Source: Neorhizobium alkalisoli (GTDB taxonomy: Bacteria > Pseudomonadota > Alphaproteobacteria > Rhizobiales > Rhizobiaceae). Taken from it: a DNA stretch of 64,000 nucleotides. Shown piece by piece: positions 55,870 through 64,000 of the stretch. The notes under the pieces were generated by a model. It did not search any database, had not been told where the DNA came from, and saw only the letters and a program-made list of their open reading frames with translations. The stretch covers positions 186,001 to 250,000 of the forward strand of contig NZ_PVBN01000008.1 in NCBI RefSeq assembly GCF_002968635.1, in the 5' to 3' direction. Within the stretch, counting starts at the first letter, position 1; the number at the start of each line of letters is the position of its first letter. The position numbers and the translations under genes were made by a program.

Positions 55870-57192
55870 ATGGCAGATGCCCTTAAAGTCGGCATTGCGG
55901 GCCTCGGCACCGTGGGTGCCTCGCTCGTTCGGATCATCCAGAACCGTGCGAACGAACTCGCCGTCACGTGCGGCCGTGCAATCGAGGTCACGGCGGTAAC
56001 GGCCCGCGACAAGTCACGCGATCGCGGCATCGACATCTCGGATATCGCCTGGTTCGACACGCCGGAAATGCTGGCCGCCGAAGCGGATATCGACGTCTTT
56101 GTAGAACTGATAGGCGGTGCGCAAGGTGCTGCCGCAAATTCGGTTCGTACCGCGCTGGAGCGAGGTCTCCATGTGGTGACGGCCAACAAGGCGCTTTTGG
56201 CTGCCTCCGGCGTCGATCTTGCAGCGATTGCCGAGGAAAAGAGCGTTCTCCTGAATTTCGAGGCAGCCGTCGCCGGCGGCATCCCGGTTATCAAGGCGCT
56301 TCGCGAGTCCTTGACGGGCAATACCGTATCGCGCGTCTACGGCATCATGAACGGCACTTGCAACTACATCCTGACCAGGATGGAGAAGGAGGGGCTTTCC
56401 TTTGCCGATTGCCTGAAGGAGGCGCAGCGGCTCGGTTATGCCGAAGCCGATCCGTCCTTCGACATCGAGGGCAACGATACCGCTCATAAGCTCGCTATCC
56501 TGACGACGCTTGCCTTTGGGACCCGGATCGCCGCCGACGAGATCTATCTGGAAGGTATCACCAATATTTCCATCGAGGACATTCATGCCGCGGCCGATCT
56601 CGGTTACCGCATCAAGCTGCTGGGTGTCGCCCAGAAGACCGATAGCGGCATCGAGCAGCGGGTGCATCCGACCATGGTCCCGCATGACACTGTCATTGCC
56701 CAGGTGGACGGTGTGACCAACGCGGTGGCGATCGAGTCCGATATTCTCGGGGAACTGCTCATGGTCGGCCCCGGCGCCGGCGGCGACGCAACGGCCTCTG
56801 CGGTGCTCGGCGACATTGCCGATATCGCCAAAAGCCAGCCGGGCGCCCAGCGGGTACCGGTTCTCGGCACGCCGGCGGCTGCGTTGGCACCTTACCGCCG
56901 TGCTCAGATGCGCAGCCACGAAGGCGGCTATTTCATCCGCCTGACAGTTGCGGATCGTACGGGCGTCTTTGCAAGCATTGCGGCACGCATGGCGGAAAAC
57001 AACATTTCGCTCGAATCGATCATGCAGCGCGCCAAGCCGGACGTGTCCGACGACACGTCCAAGACCATTATCCTCGTCACGCACGCGACTACCGAAGATT
57101 CGGTCCGCAAGGCGGTCGATGCGATCAAGGCAGAGAGCTATCTGGCTGGCGAACCGCAGGTGATTCGCATCGAACGGCCAAAAGCGTTCTAA
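55870..57192 (+). CDS. hom: Homoserine dehydrogenase
   Basis: Hom reduces aspartate semialdehyde to homoserine on the way to threonine and methionine. The 440-residue product has the NAD(P) motif GIAGLGTVGASLVRI (~8-22), the catalytic region GIMNGTCNYILTRME and EADPSFDIEGNDTAHKLAIL, and a C-terminal ACT domain (~350-440, RLTVADRTGVFASIAARMAE) for feedback control. AGGAAGAAAAGCC precedes the ATG. Confidence 0.96.
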   Translation: MADALKVGIAGLGTVGASLVRIIQNRANELAVTCGRAIEVTAVTARDKSRDRGIDISDIAWFDTPEMLAAEADIDVFVELIGGAQGAAANSVRTALERGLHVVTANKALLAASGVDLAAIAEEKSVLLNFEAAVAGGIPVIKALRESLTGNTVSRVYGIMNGTCNYILTRMEKEGLSFADCLKEAQRLGYAEADPSFDIEGNDTAHKLAILTTLAFGTRIAADEIYLEGITNISIEDIHAAADLGYRIKLLGVAQKTDSGIEQRVHPTMVPHDTVIAQVDGVTNAVAIESDILGELLMVGPGAGGDATASAVLGDIADIAKSQPGAQRVPVLGTPAAALAPYRRAQMRSHEGGYFIRLTVADRTGVFASIAARMAENNISLESIMQRAKPDVSDDTSKTIILVTHATTEDSVRKAVDAIKAESYLAGEPQVIRIERPKAF

Positions 57193-57270
57193 GCGGCGGT
57201 CTCGCAAGGGGATATCCCTGGCCTTGTAAGGTCGAGGGGCCGCAGAACCCGTTCAGAATCGTTATAAAAC

Positions 57271-57299
57271 GGCTAGTCATGACGATTTCATGACTAGCC
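57271..57299. repeat. Perfect 12-bp inverted repeat downstream of hom
   Basis: GGCTAGTCATGA / TCATGACTAGCC with a 5-base loop. On the plus strand no T-run follows; on the minus strand GTTTTATAAC follows. It could be a factor-dependent terminator for hom, or an operator for the small gene downstream. Confidence 0.6.
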
Positions 57300-57357
57300 C
57301 TGCTTGCTTGGCCATCGTAGATTGAGAGTGCAATCACCATCGGGAGGAGGCGCTTGC

Positions 57358-57573
57358 GTGGTCACTATCGGCAAGGAAAATAAGTCTTATCGACTGCAGT
57401 TCGGGGGGATGCGCGACGGGTCCATGGGGTCGCGTAGCCTGCATCTGATGCATGCCAACGATCAGGACAACGGTGATGATTTCGAAGGGCGGAGAAACTG
57501 GTCCTTCATGCTGGTCCTGTTTGCCGCTTTCATGGGGCTGACCACTTCGGCCGCTCTCTGGTCTCTGTTCTGA
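57358..57573 (+). CDS. Small membrane protein between hom and recJ
   Basis: A 71-residue protein starting with GTG. The very strong Shine-Dalgarno GGGAGGAGG lies 7 bases upstream, and this decides the start. A polar N-terminus (ending NDQDNGDDFEGRRN) is followed by one C-terminal membrane helix (WSFMLVLFAAFMGLTTSAAL). It occupies the site where glpX is often found in Rhizobiales. No family recognised. Confidence 0.6.
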   Translation: MVTIGKENKSYRLQFGGMRDGSMGSRSLHLMHANDQDNGDDFEGRRNWSFMLVLFAAFMGLTTSAALWSLF

Positions 57574-57664
57574 AGAGCGCCGACGCCGTCAGCATGAACA
57601 GCAATCCGCTGGCGGTTCTCGCAAATCGATTCCGATTTCGGTTGGAATGCGGTAGAAGCGGCCA

Positions 57665-59497
57665 ATGACCAGATTTATCTCCGCGCTTTCCTCGGCGGCG
57701 GAAACGGTTGATCCCGTGCCGCGCGCATTCCTTGGTGTCGAACGCTCCGCAGGCGATCAGCGCTGGATGTCGCGTCTCGATCAGGCAGCTCAAAACCGCG
57801 CCCTCGCCATCGCCCAGATTCACGGCATTCCCGACCTCGTCGCCCGCGTACTCGCCGGGCGTGGCGTTTCCCTCGACGATGCGCCGGCCTTCCTGGATCC
57901 GACGATTCGCTCGCTGATGCCCGAACCCTACACGCTGACCGATTGCGAAAAGGCCGTAGGCCGTATCGCCGAGGCGATCGCGAAGCGCCAGAAGGTCGCG
58001 ATTTTTGGCGACTACGACGTCGACGGCGCGGCGTCCTCTGCGCTGCTTTACCGCTTTCTGCAGCATTTCGGCGTCGAGGCCGAGATCTATATTCCCGATC
58101 GGATTTTTGAGGGCTATGGACCGAACCCTGCTGCGATCCGCCAACTCATCGCCAATGGCGCGGGGCTGATCGTCACCGTCGATTGCGGTTCCACCAGTTT
58201 CGACGCGCTGGCGGCTGCGCGCGAAGAGGGCTGCGATGTGGTGGTCATCGATCATCACCAGCTCGGCCACGAGTTGCCGCCCTGTCTGGCGCTCGTCAAT
58301 CCCAATCGCGAGGACGACCTGTCCGGCCAGGGGCATCTCTGCGCCGCCGGCGTGGTCTTCATGGTCCTTGTGGCCGCGGCTCGGCATTTGCGCCAGCTCG
58401 GCGATTCGCGCGCCAAGTCGCTTGACCTGCTCGGCTGGCTGGACATCGTGGCGCTCGCCACCGTCTGCGACGTGGTGCCGCTCAAGGGGCTCAACCGCGC
58501 CTATGTGGTCAAGGGGCTGATTGCCGCCAGGCATATGGACAATGCAGGGCTTGCCGCGCTTTTTCGCAAGGCGGGGCTCGGCGGGCCGGTGACGCCCTAT
58601 CATTTCGGCTTCCTGATCGGCCCGCGCATCAACGCCGGCGGCCGCATCGGCGATGCAGCGTTGGGAAGCCGGCTTCTGACGCTGGCCGATTCGATCGAGG
58701 CGGAAGAGATCGCCGGCAGGCTGGATGAGCTGAACCGCGAGCGGCAGGCCATGGAAGCGGCGATGCTGGCCGAGGCGGAGGCGGAGGTGTTAGCGGAATA
58801 CGGAACGGGCGAGGGCGCCTGCGTCATCGTTACCGCGCGTGAGCACTGGCATCCCGGGATTGTCGGCCTGATCGCCGCGCGGCTGAAGGAAAAGTTCAAG
58901 CGGCCGGCCTTCGCGATAGCCTTTGATCCGTCCGGCAAGGGTACCGGTTCCGGCCGCTCGATCAACGGCTTCGACATGGGCCGGATGGTACGGGCCGCCG
59001 TGGAGGCCGGGCTCCTGGTCAAAGGTGGCGGTCACGCCATGGCCGCAGGCCTGACGGTCGAGCGGGCCAATCTCGGCCGCCTGCGGGCCTTCTTCGAGGA
59101 AACGGCCGGTGAAGCCGTTCCGTCGCTGGTCGCCAATCACGTGCTGAAGATCGACGGGGCCTTGTCTGCGTCAGGCGCGACGCTGGAGCTCTTCGACCTG
59201 CTCGAACAGGCCGGCCCCTATGGATCCGGCCATCCCCAGCCGATCTTCGCGATCCCTGCGCATAGACTGAAAGACGCACGTCTCGTCGGCACGGCGCATA
59301 TCAAGGTGACGCTGGAAGCGGCAGACGGCACGCGCCTGGAGGGGATCGCCTTCCGCGCGGCCGAGACGCCGCTCGGCAATATGCTTCTGAGTTCCCGCGG
59401 ATCGCAGATACACGCCGCCGGCTGCCTCAGTGCGGACCACTGGCAGGGCAATCGTCGAATCCAGCTTCGCCTGCTCGATGCAGTACGCTCTGCCTGA
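57665..59497 (+). CDS. recJ: Single-stranded-DNA-specific exonuclease RecJ
   Basis: RecJ is a 5'-3' ssDNA exonuclease in RecFOR repair. The 610-residue product shows DYDVDGAAS (~115-123), VDCGSTS, the DHH motif VVVIDHHQLG (~193-202), DIVALATVCDVVPL and GRINAGGR-like RINAGGRIGDA, then DHHA1 (GKGTGSGRSINGF, KGGGHAMAAGLTV) and a C-terminal OB domain. All metal-binding aspartates and histidines appear intact. Confidence 0.96.
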   Translation: MTRFISALSSAAETVDPVPRAFLGVERSAGDQRWMSRLDQAAQNRALAIAQIHGIPDLVARVLAGRGVSLDDAPAFLDPTIRSLMPEPYTLTDCEKAVGRIAEAIAKRQKVAIFGDYDVDGAASSALLYRFLQHFGVEAEIYIPDRIFEGYGPNPAAIRQLIANGAGLIVTVDCGSTSFDALAAAREEGCDVVVIDHHQLGHELPPCLALVNPNREDDLSGQGHLCAAGVVFMVLVAAARHLRQLGDSRAKSLDLLGWLDIVALATVCDVVPLKGLNRAYVVKGLIAARHMDNAGLAALFRKAGLGGPVTPYHFGFLIGPRINAGGRIGDAALGSRLLTLADSIEAEEIAGRLDELNRERQAMEAAMLAEAEAEVLAEYGTGEGACVIVTAREHWHPGIVGLIAARLKEKFKRPAFAIAFDPSGKGTGSGRSINGFDMGRMVRAAVEAGLLVKGGGHAMAAGLTVERANLGRLRAFFEETAGEAVPSLVANHVLKIDGALSASGATLELFDLLEQAGPYGSGHPQPIFAIPAHRLKDARLVGTAHIKVTLEAADGTRLEGIAFRAAETPLGNMLLSSRGSQIHAAGCLSADHWQGNRRIQLRLLDAVRSA

Positions 59498-59530
59498 AAT
59501 CGTTTCTTTGGGATCATGGGGAGAAGGAAG

Positions 59531-59605
59531 TGGCACGCCCTAGGGGAGTCGAACCCCTCTTCCCAGAATGAAAATCTGGTGTCCTAACCGATAGACGAAG
59601 GGCGC
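59531..59605 (-). tRNA. tRNA-Glu (anticodon UUC), copy 1
   Basis: A 75-base tRNA with acceptor GCGCCCT / AGGGCGT (one G-U pair), discriminator G, encoded CCA, anticodon stem CCAGA/TCTGG around TTTTCAT (anticodon TTC) and T-arm AGGGGTTCGACTCCCCT. One of two near-identical copies. Confidence 0.97.
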
Positions 59606-59626
59606 GTGCGCTTCGTGGTGGCGCCC

Positions 59627-59655
59627 TTATAGAGAGGTGTTTTCTTTCCCGCAAG
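59627..59655 (-). promoter_or_regulatory. tRNA-Glu copy 1 promoter
   Basis: On the minus strand CTTGCG, 17 bases, CTATAA, close to the alphaproteobacterial consensus CTTGAC-N17-CTATAT, about 20 bases upstream of the tRNA. Conserved in the second copy. Confidence 0.65.
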
Positions 59656-59764
59656 CGCAAATTTCATGTTTTTCCACATCGCAAACGCGAAAAAACTTGC
59701 CGCGCGAAATATCCGTGCAACACGGCGCAAGTCAATGGAAAACAATGGTTTAGGGAGAAGGAAG

Positions 59765-59839
59765 TGGCACGCCCTAGGGGAGTCGAACCCCTCTTCCCAG
59801 AATGAAAATCTGGTGTCCTAACCGATAGACGAAGGGCGC
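59765..59839 (-). tRNA. tRNA-Glu (anticodon UUC), copy 2
   Basis: Identical in the mature 75-base tRNA region to copy 1: acceptor GCGCCCT/AGGGCGT, anticodon TTC, encoded CCA. Confidence 0.97.
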
Positions 59840-59860
59840 CTGCGCTTCGTGGTGGCGCCC

Positions 59861-59889
59861 TTATAGAGAGGCGATTTCTTTCCCGCAAG
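59861..59889 (-). promoter_or_regulatory. tRNA-Glu copy 2 promoter
   Basis: CTTGCG-N17-CTATAA on the minus strand, the same elements and spacing as copy 1. Confidence 0.65.
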
Positions 59890-59963
59890 CGCCAAAAGCA
59901 TCTTTTTTGCAAAAAAATGACAGCTAGTTGTGGATTAAGAGGTAGTCCGAAAACGGCCAGGAA

Positions 59964-60542
59964 TCAGCAGCTTACCGGGTTCCCTTGCTCGTCTGTGCCG
60001 CAAGCTGCCGCCGGTGCCGTCTGCTGCAGGCTGTAGACGCTGGAAGCCATGGCGTTGAAGTTGCGTCTGGGCAGTTCTGCCGGAACGGGACCGCTTGCAG
60101 ATTGTTGGGCCGGCGGAGCCGGGGGATTGGCTGAAAAGATCGTACCGCTGCCGGCGCGCACCCCGGTGGGCTGGGTGACGAGCCCTGCCATGGAGGTTGG
60201 TTGGCTGGGTGCCGGCGGAAAGGCGCCCTCGGCCCCGGAAGCGACGGCAGCAGGCTCCGGGGCAGTTTGCGCGGTTTGCGCCTGCGGTTGTCCCGCAGCC
60301 TTGGAGATCGCCGGGTCGGTATAGAGGTTCGAAGCCGTGGCACCGCCCTTGGCGAGAATTCCCTTGGCGCTGGCCGGAGTGGCAGGTTGGGCCTGCGGCG
60401 CATCCGCGGTTTTCTTCATCGTGCTGCAGCCTGCGAGCGTCAGGGCGCACAAGCACGTGGCTGCGAGCAGCGCCGGGCGGATGTTTAAGGTGAATTGGTT
60501 TTTCGGCAAAGGCTGCCCCGTCGGCTTTTTCGCGCACGTCAT
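59964..60542 (-). CDS. Predicted lipoprotein, Pro/Ala-rich
   Basis: A 192-residue lipoprotein. The leader ends ALLAATCLCALTLAGC, with lipobox LAGC. The mature part is Ala/Pro/Gln-rich and low-complexity, ending in CGTDEQGNPVSC (two cysteines). The start is uncertain: ATG 60542 is chosen, but ATG 60566 is also in frame and no clear ribosome site marks either. No family recognised. Downstream of gloA on the same strand. Confidence 0.6.
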   Translation of the reverse strand: MTCAKKPTGQPLPKNQFTLNIRPALLAATCLCALTLAGCSTMKKTADAPQAQPATPASAKGILAKGGATASNLYTDPAISKAAGQPQAQTAQTAPEPAAVASGAEGAFPPAPSQPTSMAGLVTQPTGVRAGSGTIFSANPPAPPAQQSASGPVPAELPRRNFNAMASSVYSLQQTAPAAACGTDEQGNPVSC

Positions 60543-60647
60543 GCCGCGAATCACATGTCCGAGCATCTCTGCGAATTGAGGCGGGGACAAGCGGCGCAAC
60601 GGCCCGTTGCCCTCGCGAGGTCAGCTTGAGACAAGGTTGCGCCTTGG

Positions 60648-60676
60648 CTGGCGCGGCGGCGTCACCGCCGCGCCAG
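60648..60676 (-). repeat. GC-rich hairpin after gloA
   Basis: Perfect 12-bp stem CTGGCGCGGCGG / CCGCCGCGCCAG with 5-base loop. Lies 7 bases beyond the gloA stop; no T-run follows on either strand, so it is probably an mRNA-end stabiliser rather than a classic terminator. Confidence 0.5.
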
Positions 60677-60682
60677 AGATTG

Positions 60683-61123
60683 CTACCAGGCGCCGGTATT
60701 CGGCATCGATGCCCAGGGTTCGGCGACGGGCAGGCTCTCGCCCTTCTGGAGGAGCTCGATCGAGATACCGTCGGGCGAACGGATGAAGGCCATGCGGCCT
60801 TCGCGCGGAGGCCGGTTGATCGTGATCCCGCTGTCCTGCAGATGCTGGCAGAGGTCGTAGATATTATCGACCTCATAGGCGAGGTGACCGAAATTGCGTC
60901 CGCCTGTATAATCCTCCGTGTCCCAGTTGTAGGTGAGCTCGAGGCAGGGGGCCTGATTTCGTTCGGCGGCTCCCACGTCGTCGCGGGCTGCGAGAAAGAC
61001 CAATGTGAAGCGGCCCTTCTCGTTTTCGATGCGGCGGATTTCATCCAGTCCGAATACGGTTTTGTAGAAATGAAGCGAAGCATCCAGGTCTTTGACCCGA
61101 ACCATGGTATGAAGATAGCGCAT
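60683..61123 (-). CDS. gloA: Lactoylglutathione lyase (glyoxalase I)
   Basis: GloA isomerises the hemithioacetal of methylglyoxal and glutathione. The 146-residue product has [20 protein letters not shown] (metal His6), [20 protein letters not shown] (metal Glu and His) and [14 protein letters not shown] (metal Glu), i.e. all four metal ligands of the family. CCGGAGGGAGACG precedes ATG 61123; longer frames are not needed. Confidence 0.94.
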   Translation of the reverse strand: MRYLHTMVRVKDLDASLHFYKTVFGLDEIRRIENEKGRFTLVFLAARDDVGAAERNQAPCLELTYNWDTEDYTGGRNFGHLAYEVDNIYDLCQHLQDSGITINRPPREGRMAFIRSPDGISIELLQKGESLPVAEPWASMPNTGAW

Positions 61124-61321
61124 TAAGACGTCTCCCTCCGGTAAGCACCCCAGGGATATGGCGCAGACGCCAGCCTGGAGCAAGCCACCCTCAATAGACA
61201 TCGGGGTGGATAAAGCCGAGACGGGGGCTTGCGCTGTAGGGTTAGCGGGATGTTAATCTATCCGCTAAGAATCAGTTAAAACCGTCATGTCGTAACGCGT
61301 AATCTGAGGGGCCGGAAGGAT

Positions 61322-61900
61322 ATGGCAGACAGGATGTCATCGAAGGGCGTTGCCGGTTTCGAGGAGCTTTCGGGTGAGCCAGTTGAGCTGATCGAGATCA
61401 CCGGTGTCGTCAAATGGTTCGACGTGGCCAAGGGGTTCGGCTTCATCGTCCCGGACAACGGCATGCAGGATGTTCTCTTGCATGTCACTTGCCTGAGACG
61501 CGACGGATACCAGACGATCCTGGAAGGGACCCGGATCGTCGCGATGATCCAGAAACGGGATCGCGGCTACCAGGCCTTCCGCATCCTTTCCATGGATCAG
61601 TCGACCGCGGTTCATCCTTCGCAGCTTCCGCCGGTCCGGACCCATGTACAGGTGACGCCGACCAGCGGTCTTGAGCGCGCACTGGTCAAATGGTTCAATC
61701 GCACCAAAGGTTTCGGCTTTTTGACGCGGGGCGAGGGGACCGAGGATATTTTTGTCCACATGGAGACGCTTCGCCGCTTCGGCCTGACGGAGCTGCGCCC
61801 CGGCCAGGTGGTGCTGGTACGCTTCGGACCCGGCGACAAGGGGCTGATGGCAGCGGAAATCCATCCCGACAATCCCAATCCCGTGAGCCGGTCGCACTGA
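61322..61900 (+). CDS. Two-domain cold-shock protein
   Basis: A 192-residue protein with two cold-shock domains. The first (GVVKWFDVAKGFGFIVPDNG, ~22-85) and second (ALVKWFNRTKGFGFLTRGEG, ~120-185) each keep the RNP1 KGFGFI/KGFGFL motif; RNP2 reads VLLHV and IFVHM. Tandem CSD proteins are typical of alphaproteobacteria and bind single-stranded RNA. The stop overlaps the DUF192 gene start (TGATG). Confidence 0.93.
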   Translation: MADRMSSKGVAGFEELSGEPVELIEITGVVKWFDVAKGFGFIVPDNGMQDVLLHVTCLRRDGYQTILEGTRIVAMIQKRDRGYQAFRILSMDQSTAVHPSQLPPVRTHVQVTPTSGLERALVKWFNRTKGFGFLTRGEGTEDIFVHMETLRRFGLTELRPGQVVLVRFGPGDKGLMAAEIHPDNPNPVSRSH

Positions 61901-62376
61901 TGCGTTTGCCGTTGCCGATCCTCTTCAAAAGCGCCCTCGGGGCGCTTTTTCTGCTCCTGGCGACTATGGTCCTGGCCCAGGATGTCACGTTCCCTCGCGA
62001 TGACCTGTCGATCAGAACGGCCGGCGGCAAGACCTATCAGTTCTCGGTGGAGCTCGCCGTGACGGATGCGCAGCGCTCCCAAGGGCTGATGTTCCGCAAG
62101 ACCATGCCTCCAGACCACGGTATGTTGTTTGATTTCGGCGAGGCTCGCCCGGTCGCCATGTGGATGGAAAATACCATCCTGCCGCTCGACATGCTGTTCA
62201 TTCAGAGCGACGGCACCATCTCCCATATTCGGGAAAACGCTGTTCCCTATGCCCGCGACGTCATCGATTCGCGCGGGCCGGTAAAATTCGTCCTGGAACT
62301 GAACGCCGGTCGCGCGAAATCTCTCGGCATCAAGGTTGGCGACAAGGTCATCAGCCGACGGGTCGGCAACCGATAG
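61900..62376 (+). CDS. DUF192 family exported protein
   Basis: A 158-residue protein with signal peptide MRLPLPILFKSALGALFLLL (cleavage near VLA-Q) and a DUF192 domain: TDAQRSQGLMFRKTMPPDHG, MWMENTILPLDMLFI and LELNAGRAKSLGIKVGDKV. It starts within the stop of the cold-shock gene, so translation is coupled. The pair csp-DUF192 is conserved in alphaproteobacteria; function unknown. Confidence 0.9.
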   Translation: MRLPLPILFKSALGALFLLLATMVLAQDVTFPRDDLSIRTAGGKTYQFSVELAVTDAQRSQGLMFRKTMPPDHGMLFDFGEARPVAMWMENTILPLDMLFIQSDGTISHIRENAVPYARDVIDSRGPVKFVLELNAGRAKSLGIKVGDKVISRRVGNR

Positions 62377-62472
62377 CGGTTTCCCGCATCTTTTCTGTTT
62401 TGGTATGCGAACTTATCTATTTTTGGAGTTGCGGCACAAATAGGAACCGTGTATCTCGCAACCAACGTAGAA

Positions 62473-62549
<77 letters not shown>

Positions 62550-62599
62550 CGCTTTCAGGCGAGGCTTCACATACGGTCCGTCCATGGAGCGTTACAGGA

Positions 62600-62905
62600 A
62601 TGTCTGCCAAGATTTATCGCCCGGCAAAAACCGCCATGCAGTCCGGCAAGGCCAAGACCCATCTCTGGGTGCTGGAATTCGACCAGGAACAGCCGCGCCG
62701 AATTGATCCTATTCTGGGCTATACCTCTTCCGGAGATATGAAGCAGCAGGTGCGCCTGACCTTCGAGAGCCAGGAACAGGCCGAGGCTTATGCAAAGCGT
62801 GAAGGCATTCCTTACCGCATCATCAAGCCGAAGGAAGCCGCCCGCCAGATCGTTTCCTACACGGACAATTTCCGCTTCAACCGGCTCCAGCCCTGGACCC
62901 ATTGA
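62600..62905 (+). CDS. NADH:ubiquinone oxidoreductase accessory subunit (NDUFS4-like)
   Basis: A 101-residue protein homologous to the 18-kDa complex I subunit NDUFS4, an alphaproteobacterial supernumerary subunit. MSAKIYRPAKTAMQSGKAKT and LEFDQEQPRRIDPILGYTSS are characteristic, and RQIVSYTDNFRFNRLQPWTH is the conserved C-terminus. It lies away from the nuo operon, next to tRNA-Pro, as in other Rhizobiales. Confidence 0.93.
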   Translation: MSAKIYRPAKTAMQSGKAKTHLWVLEFDQEQPRRIDPILGYTSSGDMKQQVRLTFESQEQAEAYAKREGIPYRIIKPKEAARQIVSYTDNFRFNRLQPWTH

Positions 62906-62950
62906 CCCTGCCGGCTTGGCCGGTCATTGCCGGGCAACAGGCCACTGATT

Positions 62951-63027
62951 GGCCCCTTAGCTCAACTGGATAGAGCAACTGCCTTCTAAGCAGTAGGTCG
63001 CAGGTTCGAGTCCTGCAGGGGTCGCCA
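62951..63027 (+). tRNA. tRNA-Arg (anticodon UCU)
   Basis: A 77-base tRNA with acceptor GGCCCCT/AGGGGTC, encoded CCA, anticodon stem CTGC/GCAG around CTTCTAA (anticodon TCT) and T-arm GCAGGTTCGAGTCCTGC. Confidence 0.97.
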
Positions 63028-63142
63028 CCCATCGCCTGTCCGACACGAAGACTGCGGCAACACGTCCTACCTGACACATAAGTGACAGCCTCTTGCCCGC
63101 CGGTTCTTTAGCCCTATCGTCTCTTCAACAACGGAGAGCACT

Positions 63143-63331
63143 ATGGCCCCTGAAGAGAGAATCAGACGTCACGAGGAAACGATCGCTCGCTTGGGGGAGG
63201 ATATGGAGTGGCTGCGGGATACCGGATTTTGGACCGAAGCTGGTTCGAACGAAGATCTGATCGATGAGATCGAGCGCGCAATCAATCTCTATGTAAGCCT
63301 GATTAGAGAACTCACACGCCCTGTTGGTTGA
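63143..63331 (+). CDS. Small hypothetical protein (62 residues)
   Basis: A 62-residue charged protein, MAPEERIRRHEETIARLGED at the N-terminus, likely a short amphipathic or coiled-coil helix pair (LIDEIERAINLYVSLIREL). ACGGAGAGCACT precedes the ATG. No family recognised. Following this gene, the next ~100 bases contain no other gene. Confidence 0.55.
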   Translation: MAPEERIRRHEETIARLGEDMEWLRDTGFWTEAGSNEDLIDEIERAINLYVSLIRELTRPVG

Positions 63332-63430
63332 TGCGTCATGCCGATCAGCCAGGGGCATGCAGCCGGACTGGTACCTTCGACAGTCCCAGAGGAGAGACGG
63401 GTTCTCTTCCTCAAGTCCGTTATAGTGGGC

Positions 63431-64000
63431 TCAGGCCACTGACGGCTCGTTCAACTCACTGCTGTCCGTGCCGATCGTCATCGTATTGCCGCGCCATTCG
63501 AAGGAGCCTCCGATCCAGCTTCTGAGCCAGATCGCGGGCATCAAGGCATCGCGTACCACCATGGCGAGGCACAGTCTAAGCGATACGGGCCAGTTTTTGG
63601 CGACCGCCAGGCCCAATTCCGGAAGATAGGTGGCGGCGAGAATCGCTCCCGCCGGCGCGACCGGACTGATGCCGGCGATCACGGCAGCTGCGGTTCCAAG
63701 CGTGAGTGGCGGCACGACGCCGAGCAATATCTCGGGGGCGAAATAGACCGGAAAGGTCACGCGGCGAAGCCTCGCCCAGCGGCTCTGCCGCGCCCAGATT
63801 TCTCCGAGGTTGCGCCGGCCGAGCGGTTGTTCGAACGGCGAGGAAACGAGATGCACCTTGCGTCCCAGCCTGTTGACGAGCTTCGTGGCCGCCGCATCCT
63901 CGGCGATTTCTGCGGCCAGCGCGTCGATACCTCCTTCAGCGTCGAGCACCGGCTTGTACCAGAGCATGCTTTTGCCCTGGGCAAAGCCGAAACCGAGAGC
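63431..64000 (-). CDS. Ceramide glucosyltransferase-like (GT21), C-terminal part
   Basis: Open to the right edge of the window. About 190 C-terminal residues of a family 21 glycosyltransferase, related to bacterial and eukaryotic ceramide glucosyltransferases. FGFAQGKSMLWYKPVLDAEG, AEIAEDAAATKLVNRLGRKV, LGRRNLGEIWARQSRWARLR (the QxxRW motif, here QSRWARLR) and C-terminal hydrophobic helices are typical. A glycosphingolipid or hopanoid-type acceptor is possible. Only the C-terminus is visible. Confidence 0.85.
   Translation of the reverse strand, partial: ALGFGFAQGKSMLWYKPVLDAEGGIDALAAEIAEDAAATKLVNRLGRKVHLVSSPFEQPLGRRNLGEIWARQSRWARLRRVTFPVYFAPEILLGVVPPLTLGTAAAVIAGISPVAPAGAILAATYLPELGLAVAKNWPVSLRLCLAMVVRDALMPAIWLRSWIGGSFEWRGNTMTIGTDSSELNEPSVA

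Larger units (their letters stand above)
59519..59892. repeat. Tandem duplication containing tRNA-Glu (unit ~140 bp, period 234 bp)
   Basis: 59519-59658 and 59753-59892 match nearly base for base, covering the tRNA-Glu gene, its upstream promoter region and a short downstream flank (GGGAGAAGGAAG). The 94 bases between copies are unrelated. The 234-bp offset is constant through the unit. Confidence 0.9.

Noticed and set aside
60648..60676. Hairpin after gloA as a rho-independent terminator
   Set aside because: No T-run follows the stem on either strand; listed as a repeat instead.

Overview
The window is a chromosomal segment of an alphaproteobacterium, most likely a member of the Rhizobiaceae (Rhizobium/Agrobacterium/Sinorhizobium/Neorhizobium group). 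The evidence is gene content and order (argS-SPOR-nagZ-scpAB-tatABC-serS-surE-pcm-nlpD; yajC-Mth938-phytoene synthase-like-trmFO; aminotransferase-hom-recJ), several DUF1127 genes and a DUF982 gene, a DUF192 gene after a two-domain cold-shock gene, a GT21 ceramide glucosyltransferase-like gene, and an sRNA locus that looks like the rhizobial alpha-r14 family. Base composition is evenly GC-rich. I see no insertion sequence, prophage, integrase or CRISPR array.

Layout. 1-12.1 kb: the end of argS, a large SPOR membrane protein, nagZ, scpA-scpB, an orphan ABC ATPase, tatABC, serS, surE, pcm. 12.3-18.7 kb: an NlpD-like LytM lipoprotein, a convergent AAA ATPase, yajC, two genes related to human complex I assembly factors NDUFAF3 and NDUFAF6 (secDF, expected between yajC and these, is absent), a small membrane protein and trmFO. 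18.8-20.2 kb: two tiny DUF1127 genes, a predicted sRNA with three anti-Shine-Dalgarno loops, and tRNA-Leu. 20.3-36.5 kb: tig, an ABC-F ATPase, a beta-helix lipoprotein, then many small accessory or stress genes around icd, a FUSC membrane protein, trmJ-murI, another DUF1127, two LysE exporters, GFA and VOC proteins. 36.6-41 kb: a HerA/DUF87 ATPase, DUF982, rpsD and sthA. 41-49.7 kb: a GntR-regulated cassette made of a peptide-type ABC importer, a gamma-glutamyltransferase and a DUF1028 protein. 49.7-54.5 kb: radC, map, sfsA and phaC on the minus strand, then a small lipoprotein. 54.5-64 kb: aminotransferase, hom, a small membrane protein where glpX would be expected, recJ, duplicated tRNA-Glu genes, a lipoprotein, gloA, two-domain Csp, DUF192, tRNA-Pro, an NDUFS4-like complex I subunit, tRNA-Arg, a 62-codon gene and a truncated glycosyltransferase.

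How the genes work together. Most of the window is housekeeping: translation (argS, serS, rpsD, trmFO, trmJ, map, tRNAs), chromosome segregation and repair (scpAB, recJ, radC), envelope (tat, murI, nagZ, SPOR, NlpD) and central metabolism (icd, sthA, hom, phaC). The most coherent accessory unit is the GntR/ABC/GGT/DUF1028 cassette, which reads as uptake and hydrolysis of gamma-glutamyl or related peptides. The most interesting non-coding element is the minus-strand sRNA at about 19.61-19.74 kb.
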